A DNA stretch of 24,783 nucleotides from Clostridiales bacterium (GTDB lineage: Bacteria > Bacillota > Clostridia > Oscillospirales > CAG-272): positions 40,398-65,180 of the forward strand of contig DPGD01000041.1 in NCBI GenBank assembly GCA_003522145.1, read 5' to 3'. Positions within the stretch are counted from its first letter, which is position 1; each line of letters begins with the position of its first letter. Both the position numbers and the translations under genes were made by a program. Under the pieces are notes generated by a model. The model saw only the letters and a program-made list of their open reading frames with translations, searched no databases and was not told the DNA's origin. Shown in pieces: positions 1 through 6,821 of the stretch.

Positions 1-28
1 CGAAGTACATATTCAATGCAGTTTTATA

Positions 29-964
29 CTAAAAATTTTTGGGTAATTTCTGCATCATTTCAATTTTTGTGTCCATCATGCTGTGCGCGTAGCGGTTCAA
101 TGTTATGGACGCATTTTTATGCCCCATGATTTCCGAGAGCGTTTTTATATCCATTCCGCACTCGATAGCGCGCGTGGCGAAGGTATGACGCAGAGCGTGG
201 AAGTTGAACTTTCTGACTCCTGCTTTTTCTGTAAGGCACTCAAACATATACTGATACGAGCGGATTGACATTCGCTCGCCCTTTTTATTTTCGATCACGT
301 AAACGCTTCGGGCGTACTCTTTGCGTTCTATCAGCATTTGAGTGATATAATTCGGCAGAGGAATGACTCGGTCTGATGATGCCGTCTTGGGCTTGTCCAC
401 GACGAGCTGCCATTCGCCGCTTTCATCCTTGTCGCGGTATATGGTTTTGCTGATCTGGATCAATCCGCGCTGGAGGTCAACGTCGGACCATTCAAGCCCT
501 AATAATTCACCTATACGAACTCCGGTATATAAGCAGAGGAGGATTCCGAACAGGCGCGGATCCTCAGATTCCATAATTGCAGTTTCGATTTTCCGTTGTT
601 CCTCTTTGGTAAACGCCTCTACCTTTTTCGCATCCTCGCGAGAGCGCCGTATTCGCATACAGGGATTTTGCTCGATGATCTCCATATCACAGGCATATTC
701 AAAGGCAAGGTTCAGAACCGTGAGCATGAGGTTGGCGCTTGTAGCGGACAATTTGCCACCACCTGTCCGAATGTTTCCTTCTGCTTTCTGTTGCGAGAGG
801 AATTCTTGGATATCTCTCCGACTCAGATCTTCAATATTCTGTTCTCCAAGCATTGGATTGATATGCGCCGTGATAAGCCCTTGATATCGTGAGTAGGTTC
901 TTGACTTAATATGCTCCTTTTCATAGATCTCAAGCCATTCGGCAAGTAAAGTTTGTGTTGTCAT
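29..964 (-). CDS. Tyrosine recombinase / phage-type integrase
   Basis: Site-specific recombinase of the phage integrase family, 311 residues, complete. The N-terminal part (about residues 1-60) resembles the arm-binding domain, residues about 5-105 include a SAM-like core-binding domain, and the catalytic domain spans about 115-311. All active-site residues are visible: Arg150 (in TGVRIGELLGLEW), Lys193, His256 and Arg259 (in HALRHTFATR), His282 (GHKN) and the nucleophile Tyr292 (NRYAHS). An AAAGGAG ribosome binding site precedes the ATG. It is transcribed leftwards, towards the window edge, so any element it mobilises may extend beyond position 1; no other element genes are visible. The 430 bp between it and enolase are non-coding and rich in inverted repeats, as expected near an attachment site, but no att core can be proven from this window. 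Family assignment is secure; the host element is unknown. Confidence 0.93.
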   Translation of the reverse strand: MTTQTLLAEWLEIYEKEHIKSRTYSRYQGLITAHINPMLGEQNIEDLSRRDIQEFLSQQKAEGNIRTGGGKLSATSANLMLTVLNLAFEYACDMEIIEQNPCMRIRRSREDAKKVEAFTKEEQRKIETAIMESEDPRLFGILLCLYTGVRIGELLGLEWSDVDLQRGLIQISKTIYRDKDESGEWQLVVDKPKTASSDRVIPLPNYITQMLIERKEYARSVYVIENKKGERMSIRSYQYMFECLTEKAGVRKFNFHALRHTFATRAIECGMDIKTLSEIMGHKNASITLNRYAHSMMDTKIEMMQKLPKNF

Positions 965-988
965 GGTAATCTCCTTTAATTTTGATGA

Positions 989-1000
989 TACAATATTGTA
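989..1000. promoter_or_regulatory. Palindrome in front of the integrase
   Basis: TACAATATTGTA is a perfect 12-bp palindrome 25 bp upstream of the integrase start. Read on the minus strand its first half, TACAAT, could be the -10 box of the integrase, but I see no good -35 box 16-18 bp away. It could equally be a repressor operator overlapping the promoter. Function is inferred only from position. Confidence 0.3.
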
Positions 1001-1013
1001 CCCAAAAATTATC

Positions 1014-1051
1014 GACCTGATGTTAGCAACACAATACCATAAGGTCAGGTC
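1014..1051. repeat. Inverted repeat GACCTGA / TCAGGTC upstream of the integrase
   Basis: Two 7-bp arms, GACCTGA (1014-1020) and TCAGGTC (1045-1051), face each other across 24 bp. The spacing is too wide for a typical RNA hairpin and would suit paired recombinase or regulator binding sites next to the integrase. The repeat itself is certain; the role is not. Confidence 0.4.
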
Positions 1052-1140
1052 AAAGTCCAGATAACTTTTTATTAACTAAATTATTTTTTCTTTGCTTTCT
1101 GCGGTATAAATATTGAGTCGTAACCATTGCTCACCAAAAA

Positions 1141-1177
1141 GCAAAACACCACGGATTTTTCTTCCGTGGTGTTTTGC
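1141..1177 (-). terminator. Rho-independent terminator, minus strand (enolase side)
   Basis: A perfect 15-bp stem (1141-1155 with 1163-1177) encloses a 7-nt loop. On the minus strand the stem is followed at once by TTTTT (1140-1136), so it terminates leftward transcription arriving from enolase, leaving an unusually long 3' untranslated region of about 220 nt. On the plus strand no T-run follows. Confidence 0.75.
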
Positions 1178-1205
1178 CGTAAGGGTTGCTTATTCGGTTG
1201 TTACA

Positions 1206-1348
1206 ATTTTACCGCTAATTTTGCACGCCCTTAGGTCTGCGCTTTGTTTTGGAAATATTCTGTTTCCGCTTGCGGAATGTGGCTGTTTTAGCCGCAAAGA
1301 ATATTTCGGAACGGCGTAAATGACATTTCAATTTACCGCTAACTTTGC
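1206..1348. repeat. Imperfect direct repeats flanking a branched palindromic region
   Basis: ATTTTACCGCTAATTTTGC (1206-1224) recurs as ATTTACCGCTAACTTTGC (1331-1348). Between them GAAATATTCT (1252-1261) pairs with AGAATATTTC (1299-1308), and inside that lie two smaller hairpins, TTCCGC/GCGGAA (1264-1277) and GGCT/AGCC (1281-1293). Together they can fold as a three-way junction. The stretch lies in the 3' flank of enolase and carries no convincing gene. It may be a mobile palindromic repeat, part of an attachment region, or a structured 3' UTR. Confidence 0.5.
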
Positions 1349-1394
1349 GCACCGTTCGAGGAGCGTCCTTTTTTGAAGGAGTCCGGACCGGATT

Positions 1395-2669
1395 CTAAAT
1401 CCTTTTCCACCGGGCCAAGTGTGCCTTTTTTCCCAATTCGTCCTCAATTTCAAGAAGACGGTTATACTTGGCCGTCCGCTCTCCTCCGGAGGGAGCGCCG
1501 CTTTTGATCTGCCCCACTCCATAGGCAACGGCCAGATCGGCAATGGTGGTATCCTCCGTTTCTCCCGAACGGTGTGAGAGCATGGCGTAATACCCGGCGC
1601 TTAAGGCTCTCCCCACCGTTTCCCCGGTTTCACTCAGTGTGCCCACCTGGTTGGGTTTGACCAACACGGCGTTGCACGCCTTTTCTTTTATGCCCGTTTC
1701 CAAACGCTTCACCTGGGTCACAAACAGATCGTCCCCCACGATCTGTACCCTGTTTCCCAGGCGTTGCGTCAGCTCTGTAAAGCCGCTCCAATCCTCTTCC
1801 CCTAAAGGGTCCTCCAAGGAGATTAAAGGGTAGCTTTGACAAAGCTCCTCAAAAAACCGACAAAGCCCACTGCTGTCAAATTCTCTGCCGCTCTTGGGCA
1901 TCCGGTATTTCCCTTCTCCCACAGCCCACTCGGAAGCGGCGGCATCCAGCGCCAGCGCCACATCCTTTCCCGGCTGATAGCCGACAGCTTCCACGGCCTC
2001 CAGTATCAGCTCCAGCGCCTGCCGTTCGTTCGAGACTTGCGGGGCAAAGCCCCCTTCGTCTCCCCGGCCGGTAAAAAACTTCTGCTCCCTCAGACGCTTT
2101 CCCAGCGCATGGTAGACCTCCGTTCCCATTTTCATCGCCTGGGCAAAGGTGGTCGCACCCACCGGCACGATCATGAATTCCTGTATATCCAACAGATTGT
2201 CGGCGTGCCTTCCTCCGTTCAGTACATTCATAAACGGCAAAGGCAGGGTGTAAGAACCGGCCCCGCCTATATACCGATATAACGGAAGTCCCAGAGAAGC
2301 CGCCGAAGCATGCGCATTGGCCAAAGAAACGGCAAGAATCGCATTGGCTCCCAGACGGCTTTTGTTTTCGGTGCCGTCCAAAAGGATCATGGAGCGGTCG
2401 ATCTCCTCCTGTCCTAACGAATTCTTTCCGCAAAGCAAAGTGGACAGGTCGTTGTTCACATTCCATATAGCGTGAAATACGCCCTTTCCGCCGTATGCTT
2501 CCTCGCCGTCCCGCAATTCCAAGGCCTCCTTCTTGCCGGTGGAGGCTCCGGAAGGAACGGCGGCGATCCCACAGCTTCCGTCCTCTAAAATCACCCGGCA
2601 CCGGATCGTCGGATTGCCTCTGCTGTCAAAAATATGCCGTCCCTTTACTTCCCTAATGCTTTGTTTCAT
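1395..2669 (-). CDS. eno: Enolase (phosphopyruvate hydratase)
   Basis: Cytoplasmic glycolytic enzyme converting 2-phosphoglycerate to phosphoenolpyruvate; 424 residues, close to the usual bacterial length. Visible hallmarks: the SGASTG mobile loop (40-45), His155 in NGGRHADN, Glu164 (QEFM), the catalytic Glu205 in GDEGGF, magnesium ligands Asp242, Glu286 (SLEDP) and Asp313 (VGDD), catalytic Lys338 (LVKPNQ), the signature around LSHRSGETEDT (364-374) and Lys389. All key residues are present, so it should be active. The ATG has a GAAAGGAA site about 8 nt upstream. It is not grouped with other glycolytic genes and appears to be a single-gene unit. Between it and the upstream SleL gene there is a short CCGGA/TCCGG hairpin (2764-2776) followed on the minus strand by a T5 run, a weak terminator or attenuator. 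Whether this is the only enolase in the genome cannot be seen. Confidence 0.97.
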   Translation of the reverse strand: MKQSIREVKGRHIFDSRGNPTIRCRVILEDGSCGIAAVPSGASTGKKEALELRDGEEAYGGKGVFHAIWNVNNDLSTLLCGKNSLGQEEIDRSMILLDGTENKSRLGANAILAVSLANAHASAASLGLPLYRYIGGAGSYTLPLPFMNVLNGGRHADNLLDIQEFMIVPVGATTFAQAMKMGTEVYHALGKRLREQKFFTGRGDEGGFAPQVSNERQALELILEAVEAVGYQPGKDVALALDAAASEWAVGEGKYRMPKSGREFDSSGLCRFFEELCQSYPLISLEDPLGEEDWSGFTELTQRLGNRVQIVGDDLFVTQVKRLETGIKEKACNAVLVKPNQVGTLSETGETVGRALSAGYYAMLSHRSGETEDTTIADLAVAYGVGQIKSGAPSGGERTAKYNRLLEIEDELGKKAHLARWKRI

Positions 2670-2800
2670 CGCAGATTTCCTTTCGATTTCGTACTTCAGG
2701 AGCGTTTTCCAAAGAGAGCTTCCCGGACTTTTCCCTTTTCAGCTCAAAGTCTCACAAAAACCCCCGGAACTTCCGGACTTCAGAAAACCTCTCTCTTGGC

Positions 2801-2828
2801 ATAGTATACCCCTCTTTTGCCTCTTCAA
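2801..2828 (-). promoter_or_regulatory. Possible enolase promoter
   Basis: On the minus strand TTGAAG (2828-2823) and TACTAT (2806-2801) are separated by 16 bp and lie about 130 bp upstream of the enolase start. The -35 box overlaps the stop codon of the preceding gene. Matches are moderate, so this is a candidate only; readthrough from the SleL gene is the alternative. Confidence 0.35.
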
Positions 2829-4105
2829 TCTGCAATTTCAAAGCGGGCGTTGGTTTGGGCAAAAAGTGCCGGAGCCGGACGCATGACCGTCCAGACCGCA
2901 TAACCGCCTAAGCCCTTCTCGGCGATCAGATCCAATTTTGCATTGAGAGAACGGGGATCTTCAAACCAGACCACATGTTCCCGCCCTTCCCCGTCGGTAT
3001 AGTAAAAATAGGGCGCCTGAGCCTCTTCGTCAAAAAGAATTTCCGCATTTTTTTCCGCCGCCAGTTTTGTCGCTTCGCCGGGAGAAAGAGAACGGGCGGC
3101 GGTACCCATTTGATAGGGCAAGGTCCAGTCATAGCCATAGTTGGGAATGCCTAAGAGAATCTTTTCTCTCGGGATTTCACTCAAAGCATAATCTACCACC
3201 TCTCTCACCCTGTTCAAAGGTGCCACCGCCATGGGCGGTCCGTAGGTATACCCCCACTCATAGGTCATCAGCAACACTCCGTTAGCCGCCTTTCCAAGAG
3301 CTTGGTAGTCGTGGGCTTCGTAAAGGAGTCCCGGCTGACCGGCGTAGGTCTTGGGTGCCAGCGCTACCGTGACGCTGTACCCCTCTTCATTCAGCCGCTC
3401 GGTGACTCGGCGGACAAAGTCTGCATAAGCCTCCCTGTCCTCCGGCGCTACATATTCAAAATCGATGTCCAGTCCGCCGTAGCCCTTTTCTCTCAGAGTC
3501 GCCAGCAATTCTTCAATCAGCCGCTCCTGCGCCTGAGGATTCCGAAACAGTGCGCCGGACAGCCGGTTGTTGAACCTTCCGTCCGCTCCCAGGGTGGATA
3601 GGAGCAAAATCGGCGTTGTGCCTCTTTCTTGGGCAAGGGCGACTGCCTGTCTGTCATCGGTCTCCGGCGGGATAAGTCCTCCCTCCTCGTTGAAACCGTA
3701 GGTAAACACCGTGAATTCCGAAAGGTACGGCAGAGCAGACTCCAGAACCTCCGGAGAAACAAAGGGATAGGCATAGCCCACCGTTTCCAATTCTCCTTCT
3801 TTGGGCGTTGCAAAGGAAAGAACCAGGGTTCGTCCGGCATACAGTTCCCCGTCTGAGACCAAATCCGGATTATTGCGTAAAAGCGCCCGCTCGCTCTGTC
3901 CCACTTCTGCCGCCAGAGCCGACAAATTCGTATCCGCCGGCAGAGTATAGGTCTCTTCGGGCAGTAAAATCAGCAGATTCTGACCGACTGCCAGTTTGTC
4001 CTCCGCCGTTAGCCCGTTATAAAGCAAAAGGTCCTCCACGCTGATCTTATATAAAGATGCAATCGAAAAAACCGTCTCTCCCGGTTGAACCGTATGTATG
4101 GCCAT
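2825..4105 (-). CDS. sleL: LysM-GH18 spore cortex-lytic N-acetylglucosaminidase (SleL/YaaH type)
   Basis: Predicted spore cortex-fragment hydrolase of 426 residues. Two LysM peptidoglycan-binding modules (about 3-48 and 51-97) precede a GH18 barrel (about 105-420). The catalytic GH18 motif is GGLDIDFEYV at 210-219: Asp213, Asp215 and the proton donor Glu217. There is no signal peptide, as in SleL homologues placed in the spore during sporulation. The ATG at 4105 is chosen because AAAAGGAG lies just upstream and the LysM starts at once (MAIHTVQPGE); the reading frame stays open for 50 more codons, but these overlap the divergent promoter and make no protein-like sense. A CATATACT element (4140-4133, minus) resembles a sporulation sigma-E -10 box, without a clear -35. 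The family role is known from Bacillus; here it is inferred from architecture. Confidence 0.9.
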   Translation of the reverse strand: MAIHTVQPGETVFSIASLYKISVEDLLLYNGLTAEDKLAVGQNLLILLPEETYTLPADTNLSALAAEVGQSERALLRNNPDLVSDGELYAGRTLVLSFATPKEGELETVGYAYPFVSPEVLESALPYLSEFTVFTYGFNEEGGLIPPETDDRQAVALAQERGTTPILLLSTLGADGRFNNRLSGALFRNPQAQERLIEELLATLREKGYGGLDIDFEYVAPEDREAYADFVRRVTERLNEEGYSVTVALAPKTYAGQPGLLYEAHDYQALGKAANGVLLMTYEWGYTYGPPMAVAPLNRVREVVDYALSEIPREKILLGIPNYGYDWTLPYQMGTAARSLSPGEATKLAAEKNAEILFDEEAQAPYFYYTDGEGREHVVWFEDPRSLNAKLDLIAEKGLGGYAVWTVMRPAPALFAQTNARFEIAD

Positions 4106-4162
4106 AAAAAATCTCCTTTTCGCTTTTTCAACAGTATATGAAAATAAAAATAATCCGGTGTC

Positions 4163-4191
4163 TTGAAAAAGAGACCGAAATATGCTACAAT
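4163..4191 (+). promoter_or_regulatory. Sigma-A promoter with extended -10
   Basis: TTGAAA (4163-4168) and TACAAT (4186-4191) are 17 bp apart, with TGC directly before the -10. It drives the two-gene plus-strand unit starting at 4216 and makes the in-frame upstream ATG at 4138 unusable as a start. Confidence 0.8.
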
Positions 4192-4215
4192 GAAAAAAAC
4201 GACAGGGGGCAGAAC

Positions 4216-5193
4216 ATGAGCGAACAAAACAAGCACACGCAAAGGCCGGTTCCAAAGAATACTGCTCCCCGAAAATCCGCCTCTGAAAAATCTGCCCCCC
4301 GAAAGTCTCCTGATCTTCGGCAGAGCGAAAAAGTTCTTCTTTTGTTGGACCAAATAAGTACGGACTTTCTCCTTGAAGAATCGGAATTCATTCGCTTTCT
4401 CCTCGACCTTTTCTCCGGAATTCCGATCCTGTGTATGTATTTTTTCAGAATGCTCCGGAAAAAGCTCCGGAAAAGACGCCGTTTGCGTGCGGAACGCCGA
4501 CAGCTTTCCAAGGAAGAGAAAAAGGCCCGGAAAACTCAGGAAAAACAACTGAAAGCCGAAAAAAGATACATTATGACCGAAAAACGGGAAAAAGCGCTGA
4601 AGGAAAGACGGCGGTTTTTTAAGGCGATGCCTTTGCTCCTGCTTTGTTCCCTTTTCCTTTTGGAGCTTGCCTATTTGGCTATGGAAGGCGGCGATTATCT
4701 CTACCAATATTCTTCCTCCGCTCCTTCCGATCTTCAGATGATTCTGGTGACCGGCAAAAATAAAAGCACTGTGCAGATTCCTGCTTCTCTTGCCTGGAGC
4801 GAGGAAACCGACCTGCCCTATTTTGACATGACGGCCGTGGCGAACAGTACAGAGCTGCAGACCTTCGGAGACGAAAAAAATGTGCGATATACCAACGATA
4901 CCGATCAGACCGCTTTCTTTGAGGACGGAAAAACCGTGGGGGTGCTCAACGGTGAATATGTGGCATTAAGCTCTGCCGCACGGTTTTATAACGGCAGAGT
5001 GTACCTTCCTCTGGAATTTCTTACCCTGTACACTTCCGGTCTGAATATCGGATATTCCCCTGAAAAATCCACCCTGACGATCAGCAAAACCCAGGATTCT
5101 GAACAATCCACCAAGGATCATCCGGTGTACAACGGGCTTTCCATCACAAAATTCTGCCTTACAGAAGCGGCACATCCAACGGTGGAGGATTGA
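4216..5193 (+). CDS. Membrane protein with basic helical region and copper-amine-oxidase-N-like exterior domain
   Basis: Protein of unknown exact function, 325 residues. Order: a Lys/Ser/Pro-rich N-terminus with PRKS repeats (to about 38), a segment with hydrophobic patches (about 39-78), a very basic Arg/Lys/Glu helical stretch that could form a coiled coil (about 79-135), one transmembrane segment (about 137-156), and an exterior domain (about 165-292). The last part, with VGVLNGEYVALSSAARFYNG and VYLPLEFLTLYTSG, resembles the copper amine oxidase N-terminal domain common in clostridial surface proteins, a fold that carries no oxidase activity by itself. The basic side should be cytoplasmic. 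The start is fixed by AGGGGG 6 nt upstream and by the promoter position. The VanY-type gene follows after 16 bp, suggesting a shared role in envelope biology; this is inference. Confidence 0.75.
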   Translation: MSEQNKHTQRPVPKNTAPRKSASEKSAPRKSPDLRQSEKVLLLLDQISTDFLLEESEFIRFLLDLFSGIPILCMYFFRMLRKKLRKRRRLRAERRQLSKEEKKARKTQEKQLKAEKRYIMTEKREKALKERRRFFKAMPLLLLCSLFLLELAYLAMEGGDYLYQYSSSAPSDLQMILVTGKNKSTVQIPASLAWSEETDLPYFDMTAVANSTELQTFGDEKNVRYTNDTDQTAFFEDGKTVGVLNGEYVALSSAARFYNGRVYLPLEFLTLYTSGLNIGYSPEKSTLTISKTQDSEQSTKDHPVYNGLSITKFCLTEAAHPTVED

Positions 5194-5209
5194 AAAGAAA
5201 GGATTTATA

Positions 5210-6226
5210 ATGAACAAAACACAAAAAAAACAGTTATCGCTTCTTTTGGCAGGTGTGGTGCTCTCCCTTGGCCTCTGCTCCTGCGGGGATACCTCCGGAA
5301 CCAAGGACCTCCCTTCCTCCGGCACCTCCAACGGCTCTTCCTCGGTTGTGCCCACGCCCTCTTTTGAAACCCCTTCCCTTTCTGACCAAACGCCTCCTGT
5401 TTCCCCGGCCTCTTCAGAGACGCCCTCCGCCTCCTCGGTCTTCACGGATACGCCCACCCCTGAAAATCCTTTGGAATACAAGCACTATTCCTATGAATTC
5501 CGGACAGACCTTTCGGAGTACGAACAGTATATGGACCCCCAGGGTTCCGAATACCTGCTCTTAGTCAATGCAGACCATCCTCTTTCCCGGGATTTTGTTC
5601 CCGGGAATCTTGTGGATGTAGTCAACACCAGAAGCGACCGGTCAGAACCGTTTCAGCTCCGCAAGATTGCCGAAAAAGCATTGGAGGCTCTTTTCATAGA
5701 AGCGGAGGAATGCGGAATACTCTACACCCAACGGGTCTACAGTGACGATGGAAAGTACTATTATGAAAACAAGCTGGGGGTCACCAGCGGCTACCGCTCC
5801 TACAACACCCAGGAATGGCTGTTCAACTATTATGTGGAGCAGCGCATGAAGGAGCATCCCGACTGGACCGAAGAGGAGGCCATCGCCTATGTGAAGCTCT
5901 CCTCCTGCCCTCCGGGAACCAGCGAGCACCAGACAGGCCTTTGTGTGGATATGCACAACTGGCCCTCCGCCGACCGGGATAAGGCAAAGGACTTTGCTGC
6001 CTCGGAAGCCGGGAAATGGTTGCAGGAAAACTGCTACAAATTCGGATTTGTTCTGCGTTTTCCGGAGGATAAGACCGACATCACCGGCATTCTCTATGAA
6101 TCCTGGCACTTCCGCTATGTGGGCAGATACCACGCCACCAGAATGAAGGAATTGGGAATGTGCCTGGAAGAATATGTGGAATACTTGATGCCATACGGCT
6201 ATGATGTCAATCAGGGGCGGGGATAA
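5210..6226 (+). CDS. VanY-type D-alanyl-D-alanine carboxypeptidase lipoprotein
   Basis: Predicted zinc peptidase that trims the terminal D-Ala from peptidoglycan stem peptides outside the membrane; 338 residues. It has a lipoprotein signal peptide with lipobox LCSC (lipidated Cys25), a Ser/Thr/Pro-rich linker (about 27-88), and a peptidase M15B domain (about 145-330). Motifs: SGYRSYNTQEWLF (193-205), SEHQTGLCVD with zinc ligands His240 and Asp247, and ESWHFRYVG with catalytic Glu297 and zinc ligand His300. The catalytic set is complete. It is the second gene of an operon, 16 bp after the preceding stop, with GAAAGGA before the ATG. Homologues include both housekeeping wall enzymes and glycopeptide resistance VanY; no van regulatory genes are nearby, so a housekeeping role is more likely. 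Confidence 0.92.
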   Translation: MNKTQKKQLSLLLAGVVLSLGLCSCGDTSGTKDLPSSGTSNGSSSVVPTPSFETPSLSDQTPPVSPASSETPSASSVFTDTPTPENPLEYKHYSYEFRTDLSEYEQYMDPQGSEYLLLVNADHPLSRDFVPGNLVDVVNTRSDRSEPFQLRKIAEKALEALFIEAEECGILYTQRVYSDDGKYYYENKLGVTSGYRSYNTQEWLFNYYVEQRMKEHPDWTEEEAIAYVKLSSCPPGTSEHQTGLCVDMHNWPSADRDKAKDFAASEAGKWLQENCYKFGFVLRFPEDKTDITGILYESWHFRYVGRYHATRMKELGMCLEEYVEYLMPYGYDVNQGRG

Positions 6227-6297
6227 CGGTCTTTCCGTCATGGTGATTTCTGACAGTTTGCATAAATTGTTCAGCCAATATTTGTAAAAAGTCACAA

Positions 6298-6326
6298 TTG
6301 CCAAACCTTCTTGTTTATGCTATAAT
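6298..6326 (+). promoter_or_regulatory. tRNA-Glu promoter
   Basis: TTGCCA (6298-6303) and TATAAT (6321-6326) are separated by 17 bp, with TGC before the -10 (extended -10). The expected start, near 6333, lies just before the mature tRNA end at 6339. Confidence 0.88.
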
Positions 6327-6338
6327 ACCTCTTGCGAT

Positions 6339-6413
6339 GGCCCGTTGGTCAAGAGGCTAAGACATCGCCCTCTCACGGCGAAAACATGGGTTCGATTCCC
6401 GTACGGGTCACCA
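6339..6413 (+). tRNA. tRNA-Glu (anticodon CTC), CCA encoded
   Basis: A complete cloverleaf can be folded by hand. The acceptor GGCCCGT pairs with ACGGGTC, the anticodon stem is TCGCC/GGCGA around the loop CTCTCAC, giving anticodon CTC with T33, and the T arm is ATGGG/CCCGT with loop TTCGATT. The discriminator is A and the CCA end is encoded. It reads GAG codons. It has its own promoter and is followed directly by a strong terminator, so it is a single-gene transcript. The partial copy of its 3' half at 6554-6576 suggests a past duplication or insertion at this locus. Confidence 0.97.
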
Positions 6414-6453
6414 AACAAAAGCAGGCGCAACAAAGTTGCGCCTGCTTTTGTTT
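6413..6453 (+). terminator. Rho-independent terminator of tRNA-Glu
   Basis: A perfect 19-bp stem (6413-6431 with 6435-6453) with a 3-nt AAA loop, whose 3' arm ends in TTTTGTTT. It starts at the last base of the CCA end. Confidence 0.92.
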
Positions 6454-6479
6454 CGTCATTTTTCACGAATCGGGCCCCT

Positions 6480-6518
6480 CCTTTTTCGCTTGCGAAAAAG
6501 GAATGTCTGCGGCCAGAC
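6480..6518. repeat. Two small hairpins downstream of tRNA-Glu
   Basis: CCTTTTTCGC (6480-6489) pairs with GCGAAAAAGG (6492-6501) across a TT loop, and GTCTG/CAGAC (6505-6518) follows. They belong to a 408-bp gene-free stretch (6414-6821) that also holds the tRNA terminator, a tRNA 3' remnant and a 20-bp hairpin. The CGCTTGCG loop motif also occurs in the palindromic region at 1264-1277. No function assigned. Confidence 0.4.
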
Positions 6519-6553
6519 CAATAAACATTTCGCTCAAAGTATACCCGCGGACA

Positions 6554-6576
6554 GGGTTCAGCTTCCCGTACGGGTC
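6554..6576 (+). repeat. Partial copy of the tRNA-Glu 3' end
   Basis: GGGTTC followed by AGC and TTCCCGTACGGGTC repeats the T-arm and acceptor 3' strand of the tRNA-Glu (6388-6409), with a 14-nt exact core at 6563-6576 matching 6396-6409. The T loop would be one base too long and no CCA follows, so it is not a functional tRNA. Such 3'-end copies are left by integrative elements or by decay of a second tRNA gene. Confidence 0.6.
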
Positions 6577-6619
6577 TTTAAAACAGCCATAGTCGTTTTC
6601 GACTATGGCTGTTTTAAAG
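6576..6619. terminator. 20-bp perfect hairpin after the tRNA remnant
   Basis: A 20-bp perfect stem (6576-6595 with 6600-6619) closes a TTTT loop and starts at the last base of the tRNA-like remnant, just as the real tRNA abuts its terminator. The arm ends in GTTTTAAAG rather than a long T-run, so termination strength is uncertain. It may be the terminator of the lost tRNA copy. Confidence 0.5.
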
Positions 6620-6761
6620 ATCTGCAGGCCGCCAGAAAAGGCATGGTGTTTCTCCTCTTCATGCCGCGAAAACACTTTGGAAAAAGAAACCTAAGAGGTT
6701 CCCAGCTTGAGAGGAACGGAAGGGAACGCTATTTCAGGGCAGAAAGCGCCCCCGAAAAGGG

Positions 6762-6785
6762 AGGCTTTTGAACGCTTCAAAGCCT
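6762..6785 (-). terminator. Weak terminator candidate for the amidohydrolase
   Basis: AGGCTTTTGAA and TTCAAAGCCT form a 10-bp stem with one bulged T and a 3-nt loop, 37 bp past the stop codon of the minus-strand gene. On the minus strand CCCTTTTCGG follows, only a short T-run. Confidence 0.35.
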
Positions 6786-6821
6786 TCACAAAACCGTTTC
6801 AGGGCAAGTCTCAGGCCAGTT

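Noticed and set aside
1113..1319. Plus-strand frame of 68 codons between integrase and enolase
   Set aside because: It has no ribosome binding site and runs through the terminator stem and palindromic repeats, which explain its sequence.
4138..4215. Longer N-terminus for the plus-strand membrane protein
   Set aside because: The upstream ATG lies before the -35/-10 boxes at 4163-4191 and lacks a ribosome binding site, so it would not be transcribed.
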